From positions 129,216,758 to 129,280,757 of the forward strand of contig NC_134536.1 in NCBI RefSeq assembly GCF_050624435.1: a stretch of DNA of 64,000 nucleotides, written 5' to 3'. Source of the DNA: Tenrec ecaudatus. Taxonomy: Eukaryota; Chordata; Mammalia; Afrosoricida; Tenrecidae. Shown here piece by piece: positions 12,501 through 26,100 of the stretch (positions are counted from its first letter, which is position 1; every line of letters starts with the position of its first letter). The notes under the pieces are model-generated. The model saw only the letters and a list, made by a program, of their open reading frames with translations, was not told the origin of the DNA and ran no database searches. The position numbers were made by a program, and so were the translations under genes.

Positions 12501-15500
12501 ATGCACACACTGCACATTACTAACGACGCCTTTACGGAAATAAAACAAGACAAGAAAACCCGCCGCTGTGGGTGGTTTGTCGTGACTGGAATCCACTGTA
12601 AGGCAGGGACAGCTGGTCGTCAGGATGTAAGGAATGCTCCTTAGGAGAGAAACGCTAAGTATCGGGGTGAAAGTGGCTGTCTACAACAAACGCTTCAGAA
12701 AGTATACAAGTGTAACCAAAGTCGAGTCAAAAATCAACTACTGAACCTAGATTTACTGTAGGACTCTTTCAACTTGTCCAAATGTTTGTTTTTCAAACTA
12801 AAATGTTAGAAAAACTCTCTGGCCTTCTAAAAGAAAGGTCACATAGAATATAAAGTAGAATACATACAATGATAAGCTATTTTCCCATAGCTAATTAAAA
12901 TTTTTTTCTTATTTGCAATATGGTATAATTTTACATTTTTACCCAACAGCACACATTTTGAAGCAAGCTTCTAATAGCATACTTGATGTCTTAAAATATG
13001 GATCCTATAACTTAAATGTATGTGCTGTGTCCATTTCAAACTAAGGGTTTGTTACTTTGCTATTTATGAATCAAATATATGCATTTTAAGTAGTGTCTCT
13101 CAAAATACATCATCAGTATCTGCTATAATACATATTCAATCCAGAGATTCGAGGGTACAGCCTCCAATATTTGGCTTCAACAGTTTAGAATCTATAACGA
13201 TCAAGTGAAAGAGGACTATTACATGTCAAAACTCCCACATCTTGATCCACTTAGGAGAAAGTGTATACATACTTGAGATCTTCTGAGAGAAGGTAAACGT
13301 TACTACATGCTCTTCTGCAACATTCTCTAAATGCTGTTTTTCTTCTTGCAGCGCCATTCCAATTAAATGCAAGACCTTGAATAAAATACATTTGGTAACT
13401 TTTAGTAAAAAAACAAAGAAACCCATAATACTTTAAAAGGAAATTAATTCACTATTGAAAAAAAGAGAAACCAAAAGCCAATGGCAAAACAAATGTACAA
13501 ACAAAAACCCCAATTTGAAAAAAACAAACATTCTATTTCAGGGAGGATGAAAATTTAAATTGCAAAACCTAAAGCTAAAATTACCCCCAGAAGTGGCCAG
13601 TGGCTCACTCCTATGATACACATAAATTGCAGTTTTATTCCGTGTCAGTGGTCAAATAATTACACAGCTGAAAGCACCTATCACGTAATAATCTAGTCTA
13701 TGCTACTGCTTGCTAAGCATTAAGTCTCCATGCAGTCGGATGGCATATAGGCCCGAGGAGCCCGTCCACATGCTCTGCTACCCGCAGTGCCAGCAGTCAC
13801 AGCCCCGGCTGCTCTGCTAAGGATGAGGATGGAGTCCCAGGAACCCCAGGTAGTTCTACTCGGAGTCTCAGTGAGCTGGAATTGACTCCGTGGCACTGAG
13901 CTTGTTTTTGGTTTAAATTAAGATACATTTTTATCTCAACAGCAACACCATTTATACATATATATAAATATATATTTGTAAAATATATTAGTTTTAGACT
14001 CTCGAAAAATTTTTTCTCTATAAGAATTTTAAATATATACGAGGTACCCCCCGAAAAACACTGTTCCTCCAAAGCTATTTTTTTTTTACAAAACAACTCT
14101 ATCGCCTTCAAAGTACTCTCCATCACACTTAATACATTTGTCAAATCTGAGTCCATTCTTGGGAACATTTTCGATCTCATCTGTTGGGAGGGCTGACAGC
14201 ACCTCCCTCATGTTTTCTTCATCTCTTCTACGTCGTCCTTTCATGCCCCTCTTCATTCGCAGTAACTAAAAAGTCACACAGAGCAAGGTCAGCAAGAGGC
14301 ATGCTGGGTTTTTTTGGCCAAAGGTGGCACACTGAGATGGCTGCGTGAGCAGGTGCATTGTTGTGGTGCCAGAACCAGTCCCCGTCTGCCACAGATCAGA
14401 CTTTTGTTGCACACTGCTAACACTGCCCAGATAATGTCCCCAACTCGTCGATGGCCCGTCGTCGGTCTTTGAGCACAAGGGCATCATTTTCATCCATTTG
14501 GGAAATTGAACGATGTACAGAATGAGGTTTGTCATCAATCGACATGTCACCTTTTTTGAAACGAGAAAGCCACTCATACACTTGAGTTTTTCCCATAGCA
14601 TGTCCTGGTACGCTGTGTTCAACATCACAGCAGTTTCTGGGGCATTTTTCCCGAGTAGGAAACAAAATCTCACAGCTGCACATTGTTCTTACATTGGCCA
14701 TAAAAAAAACAACCCAAAAACAAAACAAGGTTTGAACAAAACTTCTTTTAGGAAAAAATTCACTGTGACGAGAGAACCTTCCCAGGTGAAGCCACTGGGT
14801 GCACTACCTCAGCGAGGTGCTCAAGGCTCGCCTGGGGTGGAGGGTTGGCGGTGGAAATGAGTACTGTGCTATGAAAGCTCTGCCCAGTGCAATTCCGTTG
14901 TTGTCTTTCTTGGAGTACCCCTCCTATGTTGTTGTTGGGTGCCTTCAAGTCAGCTCCGACACACTGCAACCCTGTGTGCAACAAAACAACACAGCCTGGT
15001 CCTGCGCCGTCCCACAATGGTTCTTTATGTTCGAGCCCATTGCAACAGACACTGTGTCCATCCATGTTGTCCAGGGCCTTCCTCTTTCTCACTGCCCTGC
15101 TCCTGAGCAGGATGTCCTTTCTCTAGGGTCTGGTGTCTCCTGACCACCACACATATGTGAGACAAAGTCTGGCCATCCTCGCTTCTCAGGAGCATTCTTG
15201 GCTGTACTTCTTCCAAGACAGATTTGTTTGTCCATCAGCAAGTGTTTCAAGTTGTCCTCACTTCAGCCCGTGCGTTTGGGCCGTCTGCACATCAAAGGTT
15301 GTGGCCTAGGTTTTCTTCCTACCACCCAGCTTCGGTGATTATCTATCTTACTTGGCCCGTCAGGAGCAGCAGGAGAATGGCGAGGACACCCTAATTAACA
15401 AGCACACGCGGTGATCTTAAAACGCATCGTAGTGCCTTGTTCTGTTTGCACAGCTACCTCTGGGGTCCACGGGCAGGTTCGGCACGAACACAAACATTCT

Positions 15501-18500
15501 AGAATTCCTTTCTCAAGGGTACCCATAGTCTGCTAGATGCATATGGGCGAACACCTTTGCAGAGCCAGTTAACACACGAACAAGCACATTTCTGGCATCT
15601 GCTTTCATGCAGGTTCTATCGTACGGCAGCAATGACGTCCCTTGTTCAAAGTCCCTGTCAACATCCCGCTGCAACAGCCGTCAGAGGAGGTCTGGGAAAC
15701 GTCACGTGTGGCTGCACATTGTTGGGTCGCCTCTTTCTGTAGCGGGTACAAGGATGGGTCGCTTGCAGTCAGTTGGCCAGGTGGCTGTCCTCCAAATTAC
15801 TTTGTCCTCACAAATAAGCACCTTTACGTGTCTGACTTTGAGAGATTTCTGAGGGGGTGGCTCGCAGCCGCCTGCTCATCCCACTGTAGCACCTGTCTCA
15901 TCGCCAGTCCTTCTTCCAGAACGACGCCCTCACCACAAAGCTTTCCCAATTCATGTTCACTCCTCTGATGAGCACATCACGGAGAGGATGAACACCTCGG
16001 CAGCCTTTTTTTGGCTTTTCCAATGCTGTCTGGAACCAGTTTACGGGCCATTTCTTTCAAGTCCTTGGTCAGCAGTGTCCCAAATTTCTTATAGATGAGT
16101 GAGCGCTTCCAGGGCTTCATCAGCTTGTTGAAACCTTGGAAGGTTGAAATCGGGATTCCATCCATCCTGGAGCCTTGTTTCAGCTCATGCTTTCGGTGCA
16201 GCGTGACCTTCTTTAGCACCACTGGTTCTTGCACCATAGGCTGCCTCCTGAAACGCCTGAATAGCAACTACGGCGGCTCTTTTGGGCACAGTGATTCTGT
16301 GTATGCTTTCCTCCTCTTTTGAAGCATCCCGCAGCATCCAACAGTTGGCCCATAGACTCTTTCAGTATTGCTACTGGAGGCTTGACTTTTTCCTTTAGCT
16401 CAAGATACGCCGAGTGTGTTTTTCCGTTTTGGCTTTCTAACGCAAACTCGAGGTTTCATTATGCGTTACATTTGTCTTCCCGAGCTCCTCTGAAATGGCG
16501 TGTTCCACTCTGACTTCACCTCTTCCATTTGCCTTAGCTACTCCACAATTAAGAGCAAGAGTCCCACCTGACAACCACTCTGATCTTCCCCCTCCCCGTA
16601 AATTAACCCACTTATGACAGGCCAGAGCGGTTTCAGGTGGTGGAGCCTCTCCTGCAGATGGCGGACTCTCCTGGCACAGCAGAGGGGTACTGTGGGTCCA
16701 GACCCCACTGCTGTCCTCGTGCAGGAACCGCAGTGCTAGATGCCCACCGTGCGTCTCTCCGTGTTGGTTTTGCCGCAGAAGGAGCAAGTGTACTTGGCAT
16801 GTTGGCGGATTTCAATTTTCGTCACCATTTTCCTAAGGGAGACGCATGCTGCTCAGGGAGTCCTTCCTGAGCGGTCATCGTCCTAACGCTAGAACAAAAC
16901 CTCTCCTCCCTCGACACAGCAGAGGACCACCACCCACAGGCCAGTGGGCAGACACAGACTGAAGGCATCGCAACAATGTGCCTGCCAGACATTCATTTTC
17001 ACCACCAGACACAAAAACAGAAACAATATACGATGGACTTCTTTCTTTTAAAAATCATTTTATTGGGGGGCTCTTACAGCTTTTATCACAATCCATACAT
17101 ACATCCGTCGTGTCAAGCGCTTTTGCACATCTGTTGCCATCATCATTTTCAAAACACTTTCTTTCTACTTGAGCCCTTGGTATCAGCTATACTATGTATT
17201 TCTAATGAAGGCAATACTCTAGGTTGGTCCTGGGTTTTCTTCACCCAGCCACAAAAGGCTCTTGACCTTTATGACAGACCCCGGAAGCAGAAAGAAGACG
17301 TGTCTTCACACTCACCCTTTGCAGCATGGACTCTGACCAGGCGTAGCCATTGTGCTCGACCGCCCACTGCAGGATCGTTCCCATGATGCATAGCATGACA
17401 TCGCACTGCAAAATGTTCACCAGGCTTGCAAACAAAGGGCAGAATGGAGGCAAGACTGGAGGTGGAAGAGCTGCAAATAGAGCTGTTATTGGTTTCTTTG
17501 TAGATCACACTCCCCAATGCTATCGATCACCTTCTGAAGGTCAAACACGCAGACACGGCTACATGAACAGCAGAAGTACAAAGGAAAGTCCCCTTCCCCT
17601 AGCCATACCTGATGACCTAAAATGAAACCATGAACTCAGAGGGGAATCAGACCCATTCTGTACTGACACATTCATCCTTTGAACAGGGTGACAGTCACGC
17701 AGAGAGCTTTATTTAGACCTTTCATTTCACTAAGGACATGCACCACTGACCAGTCAACAGAAAACAATGTTCTGTGACTGAAGTCGTCTACGTACTAACT
17801 GGCACTGAGGCTTTGCCATTCTATGTCACTGCAGAATAAGCAAGCTGGAGATTTTGCAAAGAAGAAATTACAAATACCTGTATCTTCCCTATTTTGTCGT
17901 TTCAATTTCCGTTGAGCTTCCTCTGCCTAATAAAAATATAAAGTAATTTGGATTAAGAATTATTACAAAACTTAAAACATTCTAAACTAGTGACATAAGC
18001 CAATCTTTGCCACGTTACATTCTGATTTTAGAAAATGTTTATCCTTAATGCGTGGTCTCCTAAAACCTTACACACCAAGCTTAATTATTTCCCCACTTAA
18101 AACACCCACAAAGGAGCTGTGTGTTGTATTAAAGCACAGGGAGACACGTCCACACGCAAACAGACAATCTTACCGAAGTCTGAAATGTACGAGGACTGAA
18201 AATTTAAATAATACAGGGCCAATAATGAGGGCGGTGATACCAGGAGGGTAAGGGAAAGGTAGGGGTAGAAAAGGGGAACCGATCACAGTGATCTACACAT
18301 ACCCCCCCACCCCCCAGGGGGATGAACAACAGAGAAGTGGGTAAAGGGAGACAGTAGTCGGTGTACGTGGAAAAAAATATTATCAAGGGTTTATGAGGGA
18401 AGGAGGGTGAGGGAGGGAGGGGGGAAATGAGCCAACACTAAAGGCTCAAGCTCAAGTAGAAAGAAAATGTTTTCAAATGATGATGGCAATATATGAACAA

Positions 18501-20155
18501 ATGTGCCTGACACAACGGATGTGTATATATTGTGATAAGAGCTGTAAGAGCAACCTCTGATAAAACCATTAAAAACCAAAACAGATGTTTCATGTCTAAA
18601 TTTTATGTAATGGCACTTATTAAAAATGTATGAGGACTGCTAAAAGACAACATTTAACTACTTAAAAATGATTAGTTTCATAAATATCTATGAAAAGTCA
18701 TTCTCATCATTCTCAAAACATTTGCTCTCCCCTTAAGCCCCTGGCACCAACTCCTCATTTTCCCCTTCCCTCCCTGCTCGCCCCAGGGTTAACTATTTTC
18801 AAAAACCAATCAAAGAATACAATTATGCACGTGGGGCTCAGGTGAGAAGACCTGGCAATCTGCTCCCGTAAAGAGTGCACCCTACGGGGAGGGTGGAGGG
18901 GCGGTGGGGTGGAGAGGGGGAACCGATGACAAGGATCTACATATAACTTCATATAAGTGGGTCAAGGGAAACGTCAGACAGTGTAAGATATGACAAAAGA
19001 AGAGAAATTTATAAATTATCAAGGGTTCCTGGGGGGGTGGAGGGGAAAAATGAGGAGCTGATCCCAAGGGCTCAAGTAGAAAGCAAATGTTTTGAGAATG
19101 ATGATGGCAACAAATGTACAAATGTGCTTGACACAATGGATGGATGGATGGATTGTGATAAGAGTTGTACGAGTCCCAATAAAATGATTAAAAAAAGAAG
19201 AAGAAAAAAAGATTATATCCTTAGAGTTGTAAAGAGCCCCCAATAAAATGATCTTTAATTAGAAAAAAAAATTATACCCTTGGCAAGTCTATCAGGCCGT
19301 TCCACCCAGGTAGGGTGTCACCGAACAGCACACAACATATATAATGACATAGCTCTTAGACAAACCCACTCCACACCCACTGTCACGGGGTTGACGCCGC
19401 CTCCCAGTGACCCTGTGTCTGGTGTTGGAGACAAGAGAAGACAGAGTCTTCTGTCTTCGGCAGAGCGGCTGGTGGGTTTGAAGCACCCACCTGGGGGCTC
19501 GCAGTCCAGAACCTACCCACCATGCACCAGGTCTCCTTGGATCCTGCCTATGGCCACAAACCACTGTTAGGTGGCGCTATTACAGGCCAGCTGGACCGTC
19601 TGTATATCCTTGTCGGATTTTCTACAAGACTGATCCGTGTAAAATAGTCAAAGCTGTTTAGAGAAGGGAAATAACGGCCCCTCCCTTCCAATTTCCCAAT
19701 TACCTTGGACTGCTCTGCTCTTGAGAAGTGGTAGAAATACAAGTTGAACTCTTTGGCACACTCTGGCTTCAGCTCGTACATGCCTCGCCCTGTTAATCCA
19801 GGTTTCCTAGGAGAAATGTTCTTATTGAAGTCATACTCAAATTCACGAGGCAGTGCCTGCAAGGTGTCGAACACGGGCCTCCTCAAAAGCAGAGCTCCCC
19901 ACACTGCTGGGAGTGCAAACCGGTGCCTTGTCTGTGGACTCACGTGGCAATCTATACCCAAGCTTTATGCGCACCGCCTACTTTACTTCACTAGCAAATC
20001 CACTTTGAATGGTCACGGTAGTAACAGTTTATAAGCCTAATAATAGGAATAGGTTCCTTCAATGACATTTCCATACAAATGAGCACTGTTAAAAGAAGGA
20101 ACAGTGAATATAAAATGACCAAATTTTTGTTAAGGTGCGTATGTATGTATGCATG

Positions 20156-20186
<31 letters not shown>

Positions 20187-23100
20187 CATATATATATGTA
20201 TGTATTATCTTCCTAGGTTCTTACATGCATACAGATAAAAGGTTACGTGCTGAAAGACATATAGCTACATGTAATTAAAGCCAACCAGAAGCAGTTTGAT
20301 ACGAAAGCATGCATTATCTCTAAAATCAACAAGAATAAATACATTGACATTGGGGTAGAGTGGGGAGCAAGAAGAAAAAAAAGTAAGCTCAACAGATTGC
20401 GTCAACAATCTTCATGGGCCACACGAGCTTGCTGACTGGGCAGCAGGGGACCCTAGGAAGGCAGCATTTAGGGTTCACGCCACAGTTTAGGTGGCATGTT
20501 CAACGGGAGCCCTGGTGGCATGGTGGGTGAGACAAGGCTGTTTGATCCCATGGACACCCGGGGTGAGGGGTTCATTCAAATGGAAATACAGGCATCTGAA
20601 GAACTGGAAATGCATCTGAGACGCGAGGAGCCCCTCTTCCTCACCGAGTGGAAAGCCCCTCAGGAGACTGTCAATTATTGTCTAGATCACAAGAGTGAAA
20701 TGTCCCTGAGAACCCCAGTAGATAGATATCTTAAAAGTCTTCATCACTTTTGAATTCAACACCTTGATGCTCAGTTGAGCAGAGTAAACAATCTCAGGAA
20801 AGTGACTACGTGAAAAAAGTATGAAATGTGAAATCACAGGGAGCCAACTTACCTGAAATGGGCCACGGTTTCAATCACACTCTCCATGCCAGTTTCTTTG
20901 TTTTCCTAAAGGTGGAAGACACAGGGAAGCGTTTTTATGAGAATCACACTTCTACCTCATCAATCCTCATAGCACCTGTGGCGGAGAACACTCAGTCGCT
21001 GGACTTTTACAGATGAAGAGTCCCTAGCAAACACAGTGATTAATACGCAAGTAGGTAGAACCAGGACAACACCTTTCAAAAGAATGAGAAGTAGCATTTC
21101 CTAAGCCATGTTATGTTCATGACAAAATGTTCCAGAAATTGTCCGAAATTCTTTTTTTAAAAAATATTTTATTAGGGACTCATACAACTCTTATCACAAT
21201 CCATATATACATCAATTGTGTAAAGCACATCTGTACATTCTTTGCCCTCATCATTTTCAAAGCATTTGTTCTCTTGTCTGAAATTCTTGTCTGAATAAAG
21301 TCTTTCATGTCAAAAGATGTTTAAAAAATAGGGTTTAAGAAAAATTAAGTTACTATATACCTTCCTATAGCCCTTATTTTGCTAATGCAGCCATCTTCAC
21401 TTATTTTGTTATCTTAACATTTTGCACTTAGGGCTCAAGTGAAAAACCTACCATCTCCTCTGCACACGGAGCCGTCCTCTAGGCAGTAACCGAGGCTGAG
21501 GGCCGAGGATGGGAGAGGTGGGGACAACTTTGGCTGCCGTGATTCCCAGGGGGTTGGCAGGGATGTGTTGATGAACTCATCCTCTATTTTTGCAATAACC
21601 TAACAACCTGGTTTTGGAGTCTAGCCATGTCAATAAATGAGGAATAGGTGCATAAGTTATGGTTCTCCAAACACAGTACAGAAGCAAATACTGGACTACA
21701 TAGGCCACCACCGAATGTGCCCTCAGGATACTTATTATGTCTTGTGGCTTCTGCAGGGCACAGACCAGGTGACTATACTGCTGCCTTGTACAAAACATAT
21801 CACACACACACAAAACATATGACACATTGAAAATTGTGTTTCAATTTTATTCTTTGGGCTGCTAACTGCAAGGTTGGTAGTTTAAACACACCAGCTCTGC
21901 AGAGAAAGCTGGGATTGTCCGCTCCTGTGCAGAGTCCTGGGGACACCATGAAGGGTGCTGGCTGAGCTGGAAAAGGCTTTATCCTAACGACAGCTGTGCT
22001 CTATCAAGTCAGTTATGTTTTGGGCTGTGATCTGGAAGAGGATCAGTTCGAAACCACCAGCTGCTCCAGGGGAGCAAGGTGAGGCCTTCTACTCCTGTCA
22101 AGAGTTGGCCCTGGAAACCCACAAAGGCAGTTCTACTTTGTCCAATAGGATCATCATGAGTCAGAATCAACTCGATGGCAGTGAGTTTGGTTTAATTGTA
22201 TTGATAGATAAAATGACAAATTTGGCATTTCCTATGAAACAATTCAGTGGGGGAAAGGAAACTAGACTCGGTGATATAACTGCACCAAGACTGGCCATCT
22301 GCTGAGGCTGGTGATGAGTCACACAGTTTGTAACACTTTATTTTTTGTTTTTATAGGTGTTTAAACATTTTGTATAATACAAAGGTTATTTTTTAAGCAG
22401 TATTATACAATGCATATAAGATAGATTAGGATCCCAGAGGAAGAAATACTGAGGTTGAAAGCTTTGATTTGTCTATCAAATTTGGGAATTGCTTTGAAAA
22501 ACCTGGTAAAGAAAATGTCCTTTCTTAACTACATGCATTGGGTGTCTGCAGAGCCCCCTGGGCTGGCAACAAGATGGCAGATGTGAAACTCCCGGGCGGG
22601 AGAAGAGTAGCAATTCCACGTACAAACACATTCTTCCACTTCCATGAAGATGGAGCGGATGGCTGAGGACACAGCAGGCTGAAGGAGGAGGCACTAGAAA
22701 CGAGGAGCAGGGTATCTCCAGCCCGCCTCGCTCCCCCCACCACAGGAAGTTACACAGAGTGTGCTCTCCACCTGTGCCAACTGCACCCCGACGGCCCTAA
22801 CCAGATACAGATACAGAAAGTCCGCTCTCGGAGCTGGGCTTGCGTCTCATCTCTTCTCCCAAGGCTTCACGGCACACAGGTCTATCTGCTTGCTTTGTAC
22901 GCAGTAGACAGATGGGTAATGAAAAGATGCCCTTAACGTTTTAAAAAGGTCTGTACTTACATCTTCAGGTAAAGACTTGACCAGTTCACTATGAGCCATA
23001 GGCCTGATGCTCAACTGATGGATTATCTCCCGTCTGATTTCATCTGTAGCACTGACCTGTCCAACTCCACGGTTAAATCTCTCTCCTGTCCACAATGAGA

Positions 23101-26100
23101 AAGCACACACACTTACACTGAACACAGTCATAACACTTGCATGGCGTGGCACTCATACTTCCTGCAACATGGTGTGTTTCTCTAGGTCTCTCTGCAATGG
23201 GAAAGGCGGGCTTGGCAGCCAGCAATGGAGAGCAGCTCTGACCATGGTTCTGAATCTCAGGCTTTCAGTCGTGCAGAGAACTGGTACAGCAGGTGCTGGG
23301 GAATTGGTTTCACTCCCCCTGCCACATGGTAGAGGGAGAGCGAGCCTTCCTTTCCCTTCTACCTCATGCCAAACAAGATACGACTTTCTGAGACCTCAGG
23401 CATTGGAATCAACTCCTGAGCATAGTCAGGAGTCTCTGCTCTTTTGACTATAGAGGGGCTGACACAGGAAGGGAGGGGGGACAAAGTAAGAGATGAAAGA
23501 TTGGGGGAAACCAGGGGAAGAAAGGATGGAAACGTATCTCCCCCAAACCAAACCAAACCAAACCAAAAGGGCAGGCTGTAATTATGAGCCATGTTGGGTG
23601 CCACCAAGTGGATTCTTCGGACTCACGACAACCCTGTGTTCTTGGCTCGCAGCCCTGATGGGCAGGTCCCAGCTGCCGGCCTTTCAGCTAGCAGTCACCT
23701 ACTCAATCACGCCAACAAGACTCCTTTCTAGGAGGCCACTGGTGTCCATCCAACAGGAAGTGCTATCCCTAATGCCATCACTAATGAGCCCTGGTCGTGC
23801 AGTGGGGGGGGAAGCTGGCAGTTTAAATCCACCAGCCACCCCACAGGAGCAAGACCTGCAGCCTCGTCCCTAAGGAGAAGCCTTGGAAACCCTCTGGGGC
23901 CAGAGTCCTCAGGGTTGAGGTGAGCTGGAATTGAGGACAATGGGTTTGAGTTTTTGTTTTGTTGAATATTAACAAAGTAATTTTTCTATCACAAAACCAG
24001 GGAGTGCACCATAGAGAACTAGGACACAACTAACAATGAAAAGCTCTAAGTACCCCATACTTGCTCGATACATTGTTATCACTAGGGTTTCCCCCAACTT
24101 ACAATCGTCCAGGTCAGGTTGCTCCAGGCTTAGACTTTCCTTTCTCTATAGTGCCAAGGCGCAATTATTCCCAACATTACAGTAACTAGAGAAAGAAGCA
24201 TACTCTAAAACCTACCCCTGAGTATCAGCCCTACACAAAAGAAACAGCTTAGACATTCTGGAGAATTTGCTGCTATCAAATCCACCATTTACAAAGATCT
24301 CAAACAGCCCCGACTTACCAACAAGCATTATAATGAGGTACAGCATCTCTTCAATTAGAGTGTTGTTCTGATGGACCACATCCTGTAACCAGTAGGGGAA
24401 GACACGTTCAGAGGCAAGACTATGCACACACACTTCAGAGTTAACCAGTAAATAAGAGGCGTGTCTTCAGGGTCTGGTCAAATGCTTACCTTATGTGCCG
24501 TCTCAGAGCTAAATCTTTTCCCGTACTCTGGAGTGCTGAAAATCTGGTAAAGTTCAAAGCGGCTAAGCATGATCATCAGGAAATGATTTGGATCCATCAT
24601 GGAGACACCTGTCTTTTTTTTGTTGTTTTGGTTTTAATATTTGAAAAAAAGGAAAAGAGGAAGGTCAAAGGGTCACTGACATTCTGCCTCTGCACAGCAG
24701 AGAGCAGTCTCTTTATTCACCAGTCCCACACAGGGGCTGAGCCCCATTAGTGCCAGTCCCCCTTGTTCTAGCCGACACATGTGGGCAAGAACCTCCGTCA
24801 GGCCATCCAACCCAAACCGGGTCCACACAGCAGGGTAACACGGACTATGAAACATCGTTTCTTCTAGTGGTTTGAAAGAATTTCACCAGCATGAATTCAG
24901 ATCTCAAGTGGGACTTTGGGATTCTGATTGCTATCTGGTATACAGACCCTGAGAGAAATATAGCATTGTCAGTTAACCTTCTAGCATTCTTTTATATTTA
25001 TCATATTGAACTCTTAGCAAGAAGCATCAAATGATTTTTAAGAAACTATTTTGAGGCTTGGGGTGACAGGTGACAAGGCAAATTAGTTTCCCATTTGGCA
25101 ATTTCTACATAATAGTTCAGTGGCCTTAGTCACTTTCCCACACTGTGTCAATATTCTGTGTTTGGCAATTCTGATTCTGATACACTAGCCTCCCTGCCTG
25201 CTAGAAGCTCATCTTTACCTAAGAGTTAATTGTTGACATTTCGATCTCACACACATGGGTTGTTCATGGAATATGTACTCACAAATAAAGAGGTCCTTTT
25301 TCTGCCAATCTGTAATTTTGCTCAGAGCTCACCTTGGGGAATATGTTTTGGTCCTCAGGATGGCTGTCTCAGGAGTGCCCCAATCTGAACTCATCTACTA
25401 AGTCTGGACTTGAAAGAACCTGAGTTCTGTTCTGGGGTTTCCTGCTGGGCACCACCTGGTCCTTCTGGCCTCAGGTGGGTAAGCCTGTGGTTTGTGTCAC
25501 TCTAGTTTCCTGTCCTGGCCATTTTAATGATTAGTTTTAAATGTCCCTTAACGTTCCTTTAATTCCATTTGTATGAATTCTAAATTAACTTAGCCTTTTA
25601 TCTTGAACCTATCATTTTCTTTGAAATTTGTACTTTGTGAGCTTTTGTTTCTATAATTATGAAATTCATTCATCAATAATAAAAAACTACTACATAATAA
25701 GCCTTGGGTCAGCCTAATGCCATGACCCTTTCATACAGTTCCTCATGTTGTGGCGACTCCCCAACCACAAAATTATTTTTGTTGCTACTTCATCACTGTC
25801 ATTTTGCTGCTGTTATGAATTGGGCGACCCCGTCAAAGGGGCCGCAACCCACAGGTTATGAATTGCTGTGCTAGGCAAAAAGAACCCTCCCCCCAAACAC
25901 AAGATGCCGTTGCCAGGGTTTAGTGGGACATACTGTAGTAATAAATACTATGGTAAAGATACAACACCAGGGGTCTTCAGGCAAGGAGGGATGCTTTGGT
26001 GAGGTCAGGAAGATGTGGAGGAAGACTTGTAAGAAAAGAAGTGACCCATGTGAGGTCGAGGAAAGGGAGGTTCTGTGGAAATAGCAGGAAGTGAAAGCCA

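Noticed and set aside
14266..14728. Intact transposase gene
   Set aside because: The parts lie in different frames with the catalytic middle missing, so it is annotated as a pseudogene.
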